This document shows positions 50,541 to 59,849 of a DNA stretch of 64,000 nucleotides, piece after piece. The stretch comes from Rhynchosporium graminicola. Taxonomy: Eukaryota > Ascomycota > Leotiomycetes > Helotiales > Ploettnerulaceae. The translations under genes were made by a program, and so were the position numbers. Every line of letters starts with the position of its first letter. Within the stretch, counting starts at the first letter, position 1. Location: assembly GCA_900074885.1 (NCBI GenBank), contig FJUW01000091.1, positions 124,001-188,000 of the forward strand, in the 5' to 3' direction. The notes under the pieces were generated by a model that did not search any database, had not been told where the DNA came from, and was given only the letters and a program-made list of their open reading frames with translations.

Positions 50541-50744
50541 CATTGTCGTAAATAACCGCCCTCGTCGAGACTTCTTCCACAATGTGACTGCGGCACCCGC
50601 CCTGGTGAATGTCAACTCGAATCTGTTTCATCAGCTTACCTCTGCTCCGATAGCTTTCTTGCGATTTCGAGACGACGAGCGAGGGAAGCAAACATTTTGA
50701 GAACAGGGAGGACAAACGATGAATGCGCGGAGTAGGATCACAAG

Positions 50745-52854
50745 ATGGAGAAGCCCCAAGCAAAGGACGACACTGTAAAGAAGCAAAGGAGGGCGAGCAA
50801 GCCAAAGGTCAAGACGGGATGTAATAATTGCAAGTGAGTCTTGCTGCCCCGGCATGCGCTGCGTCGTATTGTGCTGATGCAGGATCAGGGTCCGGAGAGT
50901 CAAATGCGACGAGACAAGACCTCAATGTACGTCTGCAGACAAGGATGATCGATACATTTTTGTGCTAACAAGAGTAGGCGCGAAATGTGTTCGATCGAAT
51001 AGACAATGTGAAGGATATCCAGCACACAAAAGGACAGTCGAGTCCGTGATCCCAATTGCTCCACGACCCGAAATACTACCCAAAGGAGCGTCAATCACCC
51101 CATCCTCTGCAATCCCCTCTTCTAAATCCAGCTCACCACCGACTGCGAAATCACTACCTCGGCGACATCGCGTTATCCGAGTACCTCCAGTAAAGAAGCG
51201 AGTTATTGGGATTCAAGACAGTCCGGTAGTGAAATACACATCTCCACACCACACTCCAGAACTGCCTTCTCCAACGATATATAGACCTGGCGGATTCGCT
51301 TTCGATTCACAAGAAGGCCAATATTTCCAAGTTTTCCGGACACACACAGCAAGCGAGTTATCCGGGTTCTTCAACTCGGACTTTTGGCAGCGAAGTGTGT
51401 TGCAAGAAAGTCATTCCGAGGCTGCTATCAGACATGCTGTGATTGCTTTAGGAGCATTATACAAGACTCTGGAGAAAGTCTCTGAATCTCCGCCTGGGTC
51501 GCCTGAGAGTAACAATGCAGCAATCGATACAGCGCCTAGCCATTATGATTTCGCGTTTCAGCAGTACGGGAAGGCTCTTACACGGTTACGAGAGTCTTTG
51601 GAGAATAGGGAGACGAGATCAGCAAGGACGATTTTGATTTCTATTGTGCTGTTCACATGTTTTCAATCTTTTACCGGGGATCATAAAGCGGCTATCAAAC
51701 AGATCCAGATTGGATTGGGCGTTTTGGAGGAGAGGAGACAGGATTCCAGGCAGCCGTTAATGCAGAGGAAAGAGGACACAGTCGAAGACGAACTGGTGCA
51801 GATGTTCACGAGACTGGCAATTCAGGCGAAGAGTTATGATATGGCGTTCCACTTTCCGCATCCATATGTCATTCGTCTGTCCTCACAAAGACAACCGGAT
51901 CCAACATCACCGCAATCACAAACTTCGCCTACGGACTCGTTATCCACCTCTCCAGACTCTTCTATACCAGCGGCATTCCTCACTTCACAAGAAGCTAGGA
52001 CGGCTTTAGACGCTCTCCAAGAACGCATAATGCGCTTCCAAGAGCTCCTCTCTTCCTATCACCGCGGGCCAAATAACATTCTACCCAAATCTGTCATGGT
52101 CCTAGGAATGGGATTCCGTATGCAACTCAAACAATGGAGCATCGCTTTCACCCCTCTTCTCGAATCCCGCCGCAATCGCGGCGTGACCAATACTGAAAGA
52201 GCGGGCATTAATGTTCTAAAAATGCTACAGGTCATGACAGATGTTCTGTACCAAATGGGTTTCTCGACGTCAGAAATGGAGTTCGATAATTTCACGCCAC
52301 TGTTTAGGGAGATTGTCGAGTTGGCTAAAGAGGTTGTGGTTGATGAGGAGTTAAGTCTGGCGATGCTGAGATGTGGCAGTATACCAACGTGCCGCCATAA
52401 TCAAAATCCTCAATACAATTTCCCAGGGATGGTGGCTTATCAACAAGGTATTTGGAGAGAAGTGGAGCATTACTCCCATATTAAACCATCATTCGCGCTC
52501 GATCTGGGTATCGTCCCGCCTTTGTTCGTCGTAGCGACGAAATGCCGGGATCGCAAGTTGAGGAGGGAAGCTATAAGACTGCTCACGGCGAGTCCCAGGA
52601 GGGAAGGGATGTGGGACTCTATACTTAGCGGCAGAGTGGGCACATGGATCATGCAAATCGAAGAGGAAGGACTCACGTTTTTCGATGGGAGGGGCAGGGG
52701 GGAAGGCGAGGAGGTGGAGGATGAGAGAAGGGTTATGGTCAAGGAGATTCTTTTTGATATGCAGAGACGAGAGGCGATTTTGAGGTGTGGGACGAGGGGC
52801 GCAAGGGAGGGAGAAAGAGATGAGAGGGCGAGGGAGACGAGGATTGTGTGGTGA
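50745..52854 (+). CDS. Zn2Cys6 transcription factor with fungal-specific C-terminal domain (667 aa)
   Basis: Inferred model: exons 50745-50833, 50889-50926 and 50978-52854, introns 55 and 51 bp, with CTGAT and CTAAC branch-like sites. Choosing CAG at 50886-50888 as acceptor gives an exact CX2CX6CX6CX2CX6C cluster (C26, C29, C36, C43, C46, C53) split over all three exons; the earlier AG would add two residues and break the spacing. An in-frame TAG at 50733 precedes ATG 50745. Basic residues 12-23 flank the cluster. Residues about 60-120 are Pro/Ser-rich. From about 125 the sequence FAFDSQEGQYFQVFR, then SGFFNSDFW, then HAVIALGALYKTLE is typical of the Fungal_trans_2 (DUF3468) group of nuclear regulators. 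The C-terminus is Arg/Glu-rich. The target genes are unknown; no metabolic cluster is adjacent. Confidence 0.9.
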
Positions 52855-54130
52855 AGAACTGAATTCACGAATAGTCAGTATGGAGATGTTGATTACGAAG
52901 ACGAACGCCATCATGACCGGAAACAAGGGATGAAGTACGAGGTCTGAATACTGCTGGGGGTTCGGTCAGCCACGGGGCCGGGATTGGACTTAAGGACATG
53001 CATGCCCAAGTCAATCATTCCCTCTGGACCTTCGATATACTCGGAGTCTAAGGGTTTTTATGGACTGGAAACGAAACACGTTCAGCGTGGCGCGAAACAC
53101 AACAGTGTTCGAACTGCTAGAATCGAGCTGAATCGATCAGAGTCACCAGATTCAGCATCGATTGGTACGAGGAGGTCATATCCAGTCCCGCCCGGTATAA
53201 TGTTGCATCTAAGGTCCTGGTGGTCAGCGCGCCCGTGAACGAATCTTTGTTTCATTGAGTTTGACGCGGTGCGGTAGCCGAGACGAAATGAGCCTCATCT
53301 AGTAGGCAACAGACAAAGAGGAAGGAGTTGAGAGAAGAGGTGGTAATGCGGTTCGAAAGGATGGGAAATTATGAGGGAGAAGTATTATTTGTTGTTGTTT
53401 GTATTATATATACCCGAGCCATGCCACTTATCTGCCATTTTGCCACATCTATTTCTTATCTCATCTTTCTCCGTAACCTCTCTCTCAGGTTTGATTCATC
53501 ATTAATGTGAAGAGGATTTATATGGACCAAAGCAGAATGTGTGCGCCTTGCGATCTTCTTTAGTCGATTCTAGGTTAGGTGGGTGGTGACGATAATGCGG
53601 ACCTAGCTCACCCCTAGCATACTAGGAGTTTCTCATAATGGACGAGCCCGAACTAAACATCCCGGATAAATGATCATAATCGAGGAAGGACGTGTAGGAG
53701 ATACATCAGGGGCAACTTCATGTGGGGAACACTTACAAAGGTGATGAAGTATATGACAACAGTGGTATTACTCTTGGTTGATGCACCTTTCAGTTTTCAC
53801 AATTTCAACTCAACCTCGTCGCGTGACTGTCTTTCTACAGAGTTGAAAGATCTCTTCGTTTAGTACGGTCAAGCTTCCGATAGAGGAGTGAGTTTTCCTA
53901 CGAAAGCATACCGAGGTTTCATGATAGTATAAATCAACATCGTCGCTAGATATTCCGAGAAACTGATTTACACACGGTATTCAAGAGCGGCCGATTCGGA
54001 TGACACTTCGATTTTACATCCATGGGGACTATGTCCTTCTCGAAAAGATACTCATCCGAAGGCAGCAGGGCAGCAATTCAAGGAATATCATACTTTCATT
54101 GCTTATATCTACAAATTTACCTGCGCTTTA
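52855..54130. other. Intergenic region, convergent genes
   Basis: This separates the 3' ends of the Zn2Cys6 gene and the minus-strand repeat protein. Short ORFs here (52984-53238, 53328-53510, 54022-54324) show no coding features. I see no repeat or RNA gene. Confidence 0.5.
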
Positions 54131-55642
54131 CTAACATCCAGAACATCCCGAGCAATCCGAAGATCCAGCAGAGTCGAAGGATGGGAAATCACCAGGCCAT
54201 CCGGGCGGATTTTTATACCCTCGAGGTCCTCTCCGTTCCTTCCTATGATTCTCCCTCCCGCCTCTCATCTTCCGAACACAGCTTCGACCCCTTTCCCCCC
54301 GATCTGCCCATCTCAATCCCCTGAATCCCCTCAGCGAATTCCAATCCGCCGTCCCACCCCGGTCTCTCGCCCATCGCTTCGCCTCACTCGTCAAGGACAA
54401 AACCTCTCCACGTCCCTTAGCTATCATCTTATGAGTTACAAAATGGGTACTTATACCGCCGTAACATCTGTATCCTGCGAGCTCCTCCTGCTCGCCGCGC
54501 TTAGGCTCCGTATACCGGCGCCATTTCCACTTCTGCGGACACATACCGGAAGCTTTTAATCTCTTTACAGCCCATTCATCTTGCTCCCAGACTTCCTTCT
54601 CGGTCAGTCTGTCAATACGCAACTGTCTCTTCTCCATTAGTCCTTCGCGACCTTTTCTGTACGATGTGCTGGAGTCAGAACTTGATTGGCTGCTGGAGCG
54701 TTGCTTTTCGGGCGATGAAGTCTCATCCCTGTTTTTCACCCATTCCTCTCGATCTTCTGTTTCATCTATTCGTGTTATTTCATTCCGTCTCTGCTCCTTC
54801 CGCTTCTCGATTTGGCGCCGGATTCTCCGGTCTGAGGTTGAAGAACCACTTGATTCCGACTTCTGGGAGGTTGAAGGTTCACCATCAGACTTTGCCCATT
54901 CCTCTGTCACCTTTAAGTCATCCCGTTCTCGTCTCTCAACCAATAATTCTCTCTTTATTTTCTCGATCTCGCGCCTAATTCGATTGTTTGAGGTTGAGGA
55001 GTCCCCCGACGAAGATTTCTTAGGCGACTCTCTACCAGCCCTCTCCCATTCCTCCGTCTCCTCCGCCTCTCTCACTCGCTCTCTTTCTACCCGCAACTCT
55101 CTCCTTCGTGTCTCCACGTCGCGTCTGATTCTACGGTCGTCGGCTGAGGTATTACTGGCTCGAGACTTCTCTGGTGGTGAGCTTTCACTTTCGGGACTTG
55201 ATGCTTCTCTCTGCAGTTTCGGTGCTTGAGTTCGTGGGCTTGCTGCGATTGGTAGGTCGCTCACCACTTTCTTCACTGAAGGATTTTTTGCAGGAACGCC
55301 ATATTGGGTTGGAAAATTGGTGAAATCGGGATCATCCGAGAAAGTCTCTTCTTCCTCTTTGATCTTCTTACCTAGCCCATTTGGATCTCGAAAATACACA
55401 CTCTCCAGAACAACCCCTCCCTTATTCGGAAAAGCGCTCTTGCCATTTGGTATACTCCGACGACCATCCTTGAAGAACTTACTCTCGAGTACATCTCGTC
55501 TCTTTGTGTCGGCACCACTCTTGCCGTTGGGAGAAGCTCGACTTCTATCTCTGAGACACACACTGTCTAATCTAATGCTCTCCTCTTTCCGATTATTGGG
55601 CTTCTTGGGGTCTCGACCGCTGTCGTTTCTGGATGATGACAT
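54131..55642 (-). CDS. Charged repeat protein with Cys-containing C-terminal module (503 aa)
   Basis: A single uninterrupted minus-strand ORF. Residues 24-92 contain three repeats of about 27 aa, each reading as an LDS/LES core, an aromatic or Leu, R/K-D, and in two of them SxPNGKS. Residues 169-362 contain four repeats of about 50 aa: an RRIRRxIEK Arg/Glu helix, then an EEW core, then a Ser/Thr-rich linker ending SSTS. They are likely coiled coils or helical hairpins. Residues 368-412 form a separate module (CPQKWKWRRY, then GYRCYGGISTHFVTHKMIAKG) that I have seen in uncharacterised fungal proteins. The tail ends in a Cys/Ser/Gly cluster. No signal peptide or membrane segment. Function unknown. 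The regular repeats and low stop density support a real gene. Confidence 0.75.
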   Translation of the reverse strand: MSSSRNDSGRDPKKPNNRKEESIRLDSVCLRDRSRASPNGKSGADTKRRDVLESKFFKDGRRSIPNGKSAFPNKGGVVLESVYFRDPNGLGKKIKEEEETFSDDPDFTNFPTQYGVPAKNPSVKKVVSDLPIAASPRTQAPKLQREASSPESESSPPEKSRASNTSADDRRIRRDVETRRRELRVERERVREAEETEEWERAGRESPKKSSSGDSSTSNNRIRREIEKIKRELLVERRERDDLKVTEEWAKSDGEPSTSQKSESSGSSTSDRRIRRQIEKRKEQRRNEITRIDETEDREEWVKNRDETSSPEKQRSSSQSSSDSSTSYRKGREGLMEKRQLRIDRLTEKEVWEQDEWAVKRLKASGMCPQKWKWRRYTEPKRGEQEELAGYRCYGGISTHFVTHKMIAKGRGEVLSLTSEAKRWARDRGGTADWNSLRGFRGLRWADRGERGRSCVRKMRGGRENHRKERRGPRGYKNPPGWPGDFPSFDSAGSSDCSGCSGC

Positions 55643-56543
55643 GTCGAAGGAGTCTTTATGATATGATGATGCGAAGGCTGTATCTTGGCTCGCTTTGGGC
55701 TGCTTGATAGGTTTAGAAGAAGTTTTTATCGACGTTGTTTATTCTGAAAGGAATTTGAGATAGACAAAGCGGTAGCACGTTCTTTTATAGATTGCCGTGA
55801 AGACGACACCAGAATCGTGCCGGGAAGGATCGATCGAGGTGATGATAGAGGATAATTCATGGGCCTGGTGTCTTCATTCACTTAATCATCCTTGAATCAG
55901 AAGGGGAAATTGTGACTGAGTGGATACTTCAAAGCAGTGAGTCAGAGCGATCGATACAGCCACCATGCTCTGAGTGACTAACACGAAGAGATGTTTCCGC
56001 TGCATGGCTTAATGACAGTTCTAAGGAGAGAGCTCGAGGAATTATAAATACCCTTACTTCTGTGAGTAGATCTCCGTTTCATGGACGCGTGATCACTATT
56101 ATAGTTTGGGACTTATCACGTTCAATATTGTGTTGTGACCTATTCACATCTCATCAGATTGACTTGGTACATTGACAGGTACAGATGATTTATCGTCGTT
56201 AAGGGTGGGGGGGACTATATGGATTTAACATTGGTCATTCAGCTTAGCAAAAGTGCGCCTTTTGACTGATCAGTATTAACCGAAATCTAGAGAGGGAATG
56301 ATTAGTACCTAATATGAGTTATAATAGCCCTCCGTAAGTTGGCTTTGACCTTACATAAGAAGGTCCCATTAGCTCACCACTTCTTTAGAATGGAACAATT
56401 GAGATACTATTGTCTATGGATGATTCCAAGGAGGCTGAACATTCAGTTACTGTCCGAAACTGAGTCAGATAACATCCAATTCTTCAATATCATGCATGTT
56501 TTCAAGATCTCATATCCTCTTCTAATCAATCAGACTGTCCTTA
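55643..56543. other. Upstream region of the charged repeat protein, no gene seen
   Basis: Contains the likely promoter of the 503-aa gene and nothing else I can support. The plus-strand frame 56339-56761 is the shadow of the Lys/Glu-rich minus-strand ORF beside it. Confidence 0.45.
55782..55789 (-). promoter_or_regulatory. TATA-like box for the charged repeat protein
   Basis: Minus-strand CTATAAAAGA lies about 140 bp before the ATG at 55642, a usual distance for a fungal TATA element plus a short leader. The assignment rests on motif and position only. Confidence 0.45.
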
Positions 56544-56810
56544 CTATAGAACACCTTGCTCAGACACCACCAGTATCGACATTCCCACCATCAGCTCCTC
56601 TGCGTCTACGTCCCCTACTTCTTTGTCCTTCTCTCTATCTTCTTTCTCTCTCTTCTCTTTCTCTTTACTATCTTTCTCCTTTACCTTCTTCCCTTCCTTC
56701 TCTACCTTCTCTCTCTCCCGCTTCTCGTCCTCCTTCTTATTCTTCTCCCGTTGTCTCCTAATCCTCCCTTCTACCCCGTACTCTGCGTTGCCGCCCGCCT
56801 GTTGATGGTG
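56544..56810 (-). CDS. Possible terminal exon, Lys/Glu-rich coil protein
   Basis: A minus-strand frame with no internal stop runs from an acceptor-like TGTGACAG (56811-56818) to TAG at 56544. It reads GGNAEYGVEGRIRRQREKN, then a long Lys/Glu/Arg stretch, then DAEELMVGMSILVVSEQGVL. The non-repetitive ends on both sides of the charged tract argue against a mere GAGA microsatellite. A candidate first exon starts MESYNWVLRR near 57000, but I could not join it in frame. Related in style to the neighbours at 54131 and 57416; homology among them is not shown. Confidence 0.35.
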   Translation of the reverse strand, partial: HHQQAGGNAEYGVEGRIRRQREKNKKEDEKREREKVEKEGKKVKEKDSKEKEKREKEDREKDKEVGDVDAEELMVGMSILVVSEQGVL

Positions 56811-57415
56811 CTGTCACACGCAAAAAGAATGCTTAGTATCAGCCATAAAAACTGCTTTCCTGATTATCCTAGATGAATCTTAGCCCTTTTCTTCAAATTT
56901 TCATAATTACTGTTCTTCTTTCTCTTTTACACTATCGCTAGAGGATACTACGAGGGTGGATTCTCCTAAGGACCCAGTTGTATGACTCCATCGAGAAAAG
57001 CTCTGGACGTTGGAAAGAGGGCGAATCCCAGTATACATTATATTAATGTCCCAGGAAGGTTTCACGACTTCAACTATCCAATCTTTGATGAAAATGAGTG
57101 ATTTGAGTTAGGGCGCCGACCTGAAGAAATATAGTTGGGCACTGAAACTTCGTTTTGATTTTTGGCCGACGAGTACTGGAAGCTTTCTTGTTGTACAGAG
57201 ATCCAATTCTTGGGAATTTTTTAGTCTCTTGTGGCGCTTAGGTAACACCATGATTCGCGTCAGAGTCATGCATCACATCCGCAATACTGATAGTCTAAAT
57301 TATCTATGCTTAATTGCTTATCTTATCTGTCCATAGTTCGAAGCCACCCTACCACATAACTCCCAGCCAACCGCACACACGTCTCTATTTATCCTCTTAC
57401 CAGTTCACCTAACAT
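56811..57415. other. Region between two charged ORFs
   Basis: May hold the intron and 5' part of the 56544-56810 gene. No other feature seen. Confidence 0.35.
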
Positions 57416-57736
57416 TTATCTCCATCCCGGATGATTTAGTTTCGCCCACGCCTCTCTTTCCTCTCTCTCCCTCTCCTCTCTCTGATACTTTAGCCAATCT
57501 CTCCTCGCTTGCTCGCGCTCCTCTTTCTCCTGTTGTTTCCTATCTCTCTCCCTATCTTCTTTCTGTCCTCTTATCCTTTCCCACCTTTCTCGCTCTATTT
57601 TCTTCTCCTTCTCGATCTCTTTTCGCTCCCACTCGCGCTCTTCCTTCTCTCTCCTTCTTATCTCTTGCTTCCTCTCCCACTCCCTTTCTTCCCTTTCTTT
57701 CTTGGCCTTCTGTCCAGTGTGCGAAAAAATAATCAA
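57416..57736 (-). pseudogene. Glu/Arg-rich coil ORF at the transposon border, possibly truncated
   Basis: A minus-strand frame of 106 codons. From residue 9 it is one long Glu/Arg/Lys/Trp heptad-like helix with recurring EREEREWER units, ending AWAKLNHPGWR. The first eight codons (MIIFSHTG) differ in character and end in CTGGACAG, which fits a 3' splice acceptor. The true 5' part may therefore have lain to the right, where the hAT/H transposon block now starts at about 57737. Either the gene lost its 5' exons or this is a self-contained small protein. Function unknown. Confidence 0.4.
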
Positions 57737-58075
57737 GTTAATCGATTTTTAATCGATTAAATCGATTAAGATTAGATTAGATTAGATTAACTAATTTTGA
57801 CCTTTAATTAGATTAAGATTTAGAGTTAATTAATAATTTAATTAATTAACTTTTGATTTATTAGAGAAAATTCTATTATATTCTTATATCTTCTTATATA
57901 TCTCCTCCTCTCTATAGCTACTCTATATTAAAGAAATTCTCTACGTTATTTACTATCTCCTCTAGCTCGTGTTTCTCCTCTATATCGATTATAAAACCCA
58001 AGCTCTTTAATAGACTAATAGTCTCGAAAGTGTCTTTATTAAGCCTATTTCGTAGCTTATTTATAATTAAAGCTC
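57737..58075 (-). pseudogene. hAT transposase C-terminal remnant
   Basis: hAT transposases end in a dimerisation region. The minus strand at about 58075-57990 reads INKLRNRLNKDTFETISLLK, followed by an acidic IEEKHELEE segment, which fits the R-x-R-L...E-x-x-x-x-L-K-S end of fungal hAT proteins. Stops appear soon after (RIP type). The AT-rich tail holds AGATTAGATTAGATTAG repeats at about 57769-57790 and ATCGATTAA palindromes, perhaps subterminal sites. The upstream portion is cut off by element H at 58076. No terminal inverted repeat was identified. Confidence 0.5.
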
Positions 58076-58343
58076 TATAACGACACAAGACTCAAGGCGG
58101 TATACAAGCAAGGATAAACGAGTAGGGAAGCTAAGAGCGATCTTATATAGTCTACTACGAAGGAAACAAAAAGATAAGAAAGGAAGAAGAAGAGAGATAG
58201 AGTGCAAGGCACCTTATATACATATACCGGTACTAGCCCGATACTATACCGAGTCGGATACTAGTTCTGCCGGGATACCTATGAACTTAGGCCTTAGTAT
58301 CTATCCTTCTTCTTATATAATATTCAGGTAAGCTATCGTTATA
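58076..58343 (-). repeat. 3' LTR of element H
   Basis: 268 bp from TATAACG to CGTTATA (RIP forms of TGTAACG and CGTTACA, perfect inverted ends), followed by a pyrimidine-rich tract that is the minus-strand polypurine tract. Defined by ends only, because the second LTR is outside the window. Confidence 0.7.
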
Positions 58344-58930
58344 TTACCCCCCCCCTAAGAAGAGCTTAACCCTAAGCTCGGAAGGTTATAGTTTATACTA
58401 GAATCAGTCTTTATTATAACTATTTTCGTCGATATTCGCGTAATAGGCGCTAGCCGCTCTTTAGTAGTAGTAAATTCTTTATTAGGTTCTGACTAGTTAC
58501 GTCGCTATAATAGTACTATATTAGTCGTAGCTTCCAAATCGGGCGGTAAGCGGTATTTACTTTATCTATTTATAGTAGGAGTCGAGTTTAAGTAGGGCGT
58601 AGGGTATATAAAGGAAGGGGTTTATTAATATTAGATCCTTTCCTTTTTAACCGCGATAACTACTTTAACTTATAAGTTTACTCTCCCTAGACTGCGATAT
58701 AGCTCCTATAATAGGTATCGTTACTAACTATTATAGTAATCTACTATAATCTTATATATCAATCGACCTAATTAACTCTTCTCTTAATATAAGTAAGTTT
58801 CTTATCTTAGTTTTAAGGATAGTCCTTAAGTATAGTATAGGGGTTTCACAGATCTATAACGCTAACTCCTATAGTACCTTTACTAGTTCCTGCTAGTACT
58901 CTTTCGGCGGCGTATCGTATATATTACCTG

Positions 58931-59799
58931 CGATATATTCGCGCCTTCCTTAAGATAAAGTATAATAATACTCCTGTTTTAGAACTCTTATACTTATTTA
59001 ATAAGCTTAACTCTAAGCTTTATAAGTATTATTTAGTATTAAAGAGTAGTTATAAGTATATGAGTTACTTGAATATAAACGTAATTATATATACTAACGC
59101 GTTATAGTTATCTGACTATATTAATATAGACTATACTATTTTATCCGGTTTACTTCCTAGCGGCGAAGCTAAGGACACGGAGCTAAATCGGAGTAGTATT
59201 ATAGCTACTTATAAGGCTATTGATCAGATCTATCGTCTCGCGAAATCTGCTACTCTTACTATTACGTTAGAGATTACTACTATATAATTAGTAGAGACTT
59301 AGGCTTTAAGGCGTTCTATAGAGAAGGTATTTAAGGAGTTAGAGTTCATTAAGGTAGTAAGTTGCGATCTTGAACCCTTAGATACTAGTATAATACTAAC
59401 GCGATATAGGATTTAGATCTTCTAACGGTCGATTCGGCGAAATCTAGGTTAATAGCCGAAACGATATTAAAGCAGATAAAAGAGTTAAATAGTATTATAC
59501 GGGAATTTGCGAAGAAAGCTATATTTAAGGCTACGATATCTAATACTAAGGGAAAGAGGAATTTGCATTCTAGTTCAGAGATAGAATAAGATCTAGATAA
59601 TCCCGGACACTCTCTAAAGAAGAAAGCCCGTAGGATTAGCTATTACACTTAGTCTACTACTAGAGCTACGTTAGTAGATTTAAGTAAGGAGTTAGATATA
59701 GTAGTTCCGGTTCTAGATATTCTAGATTTACTAGAAGCTCCGGAGAACTTAAGAGAGAAAGCCGGTGAAGTAGAAGTAGTTAAAGAAGTAGAGTTTTAG
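58931..59799 (+). pseudogene. Antisense accessory ORF of chromovirus H
   Basis: On the plus strand, opposite gag-pol, coding-like sequence runs from about 58931 to the TAG at 59797. The first frame (in phase with 58985) holds to about 59405 and the second (in phase with 59410) to the end, so there is one frameshift or an intron. Both have only TAG/TAA interruptions at plausible Gln/Trp sites. Readable parts include IIATYKAIDQIYRLAKSA, then RRSIEKVFKELEFIKVV, then a Lys-rich KGKRNLHSSSEIE segment and an acidic Leu-rich tail. No known domain recognised. Confidence 0.5.
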
Positions 59800-59849
59800 A
59801 TATAGCGTTATTATGAAGTATAATCGGGGGATTATTCCTAGTAATAAAT

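Larger units (their letters stand above)
41998..50744. other. Long intergenic region between two divergent regulators
   Basis: About 8.7 kb with no ORF I can support. The many open frames of 60-160 codons on both strands have no domain, no conserved motif and no codon pattern. Visible structure: a CTGC-rich microsatellite at about 42946-42975, a 10-11-bp tandem (TACTGCATCCA-like) at about 44080-44120, AATCCAAGT doublets near 48470, GTACTTCCGGTAC palindromes at 48511-48570, and one dispersed repeat. It lies upstream of both the C2H2 gene (minus) and the Zn2Cys6 gene (plus) and may hold their control regions or non-coding transcripts; that is inference. Confidence 0.5.

Noticed and set aside
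50883..50888. Alternative acceptor (GCAG at 50879-50882) for the first intron of the Zn2Cys6 gene
   Set aside because: It would add two residues between the second and third Cys and break the CX2CX6C spacing, whereas CAG at 50888 restores it.
52470..52926. Minus-strand ORFs of 132 and 145 codons at the end of the Zn2Cys6 gene
   Set aside because: Antisense shadows of the Arg/Glu-rich C-terminus of the transcription factor.
54666..55229. 187-codon plus-strand ORF
   Set aside because: It is the exact antisense of the regular repeats of the 503-aa minus-strand protein and has a low-complexity Ser/Leu/Arg translation.
56556..56876. Plus-strand Leu/Ser/Phe-rich ORFs that look like membrane segments
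   Set aside because: They are complements of a Lys/Glu-rich GA tract; the hydrophobic look is a result of TTC/CTT codons.
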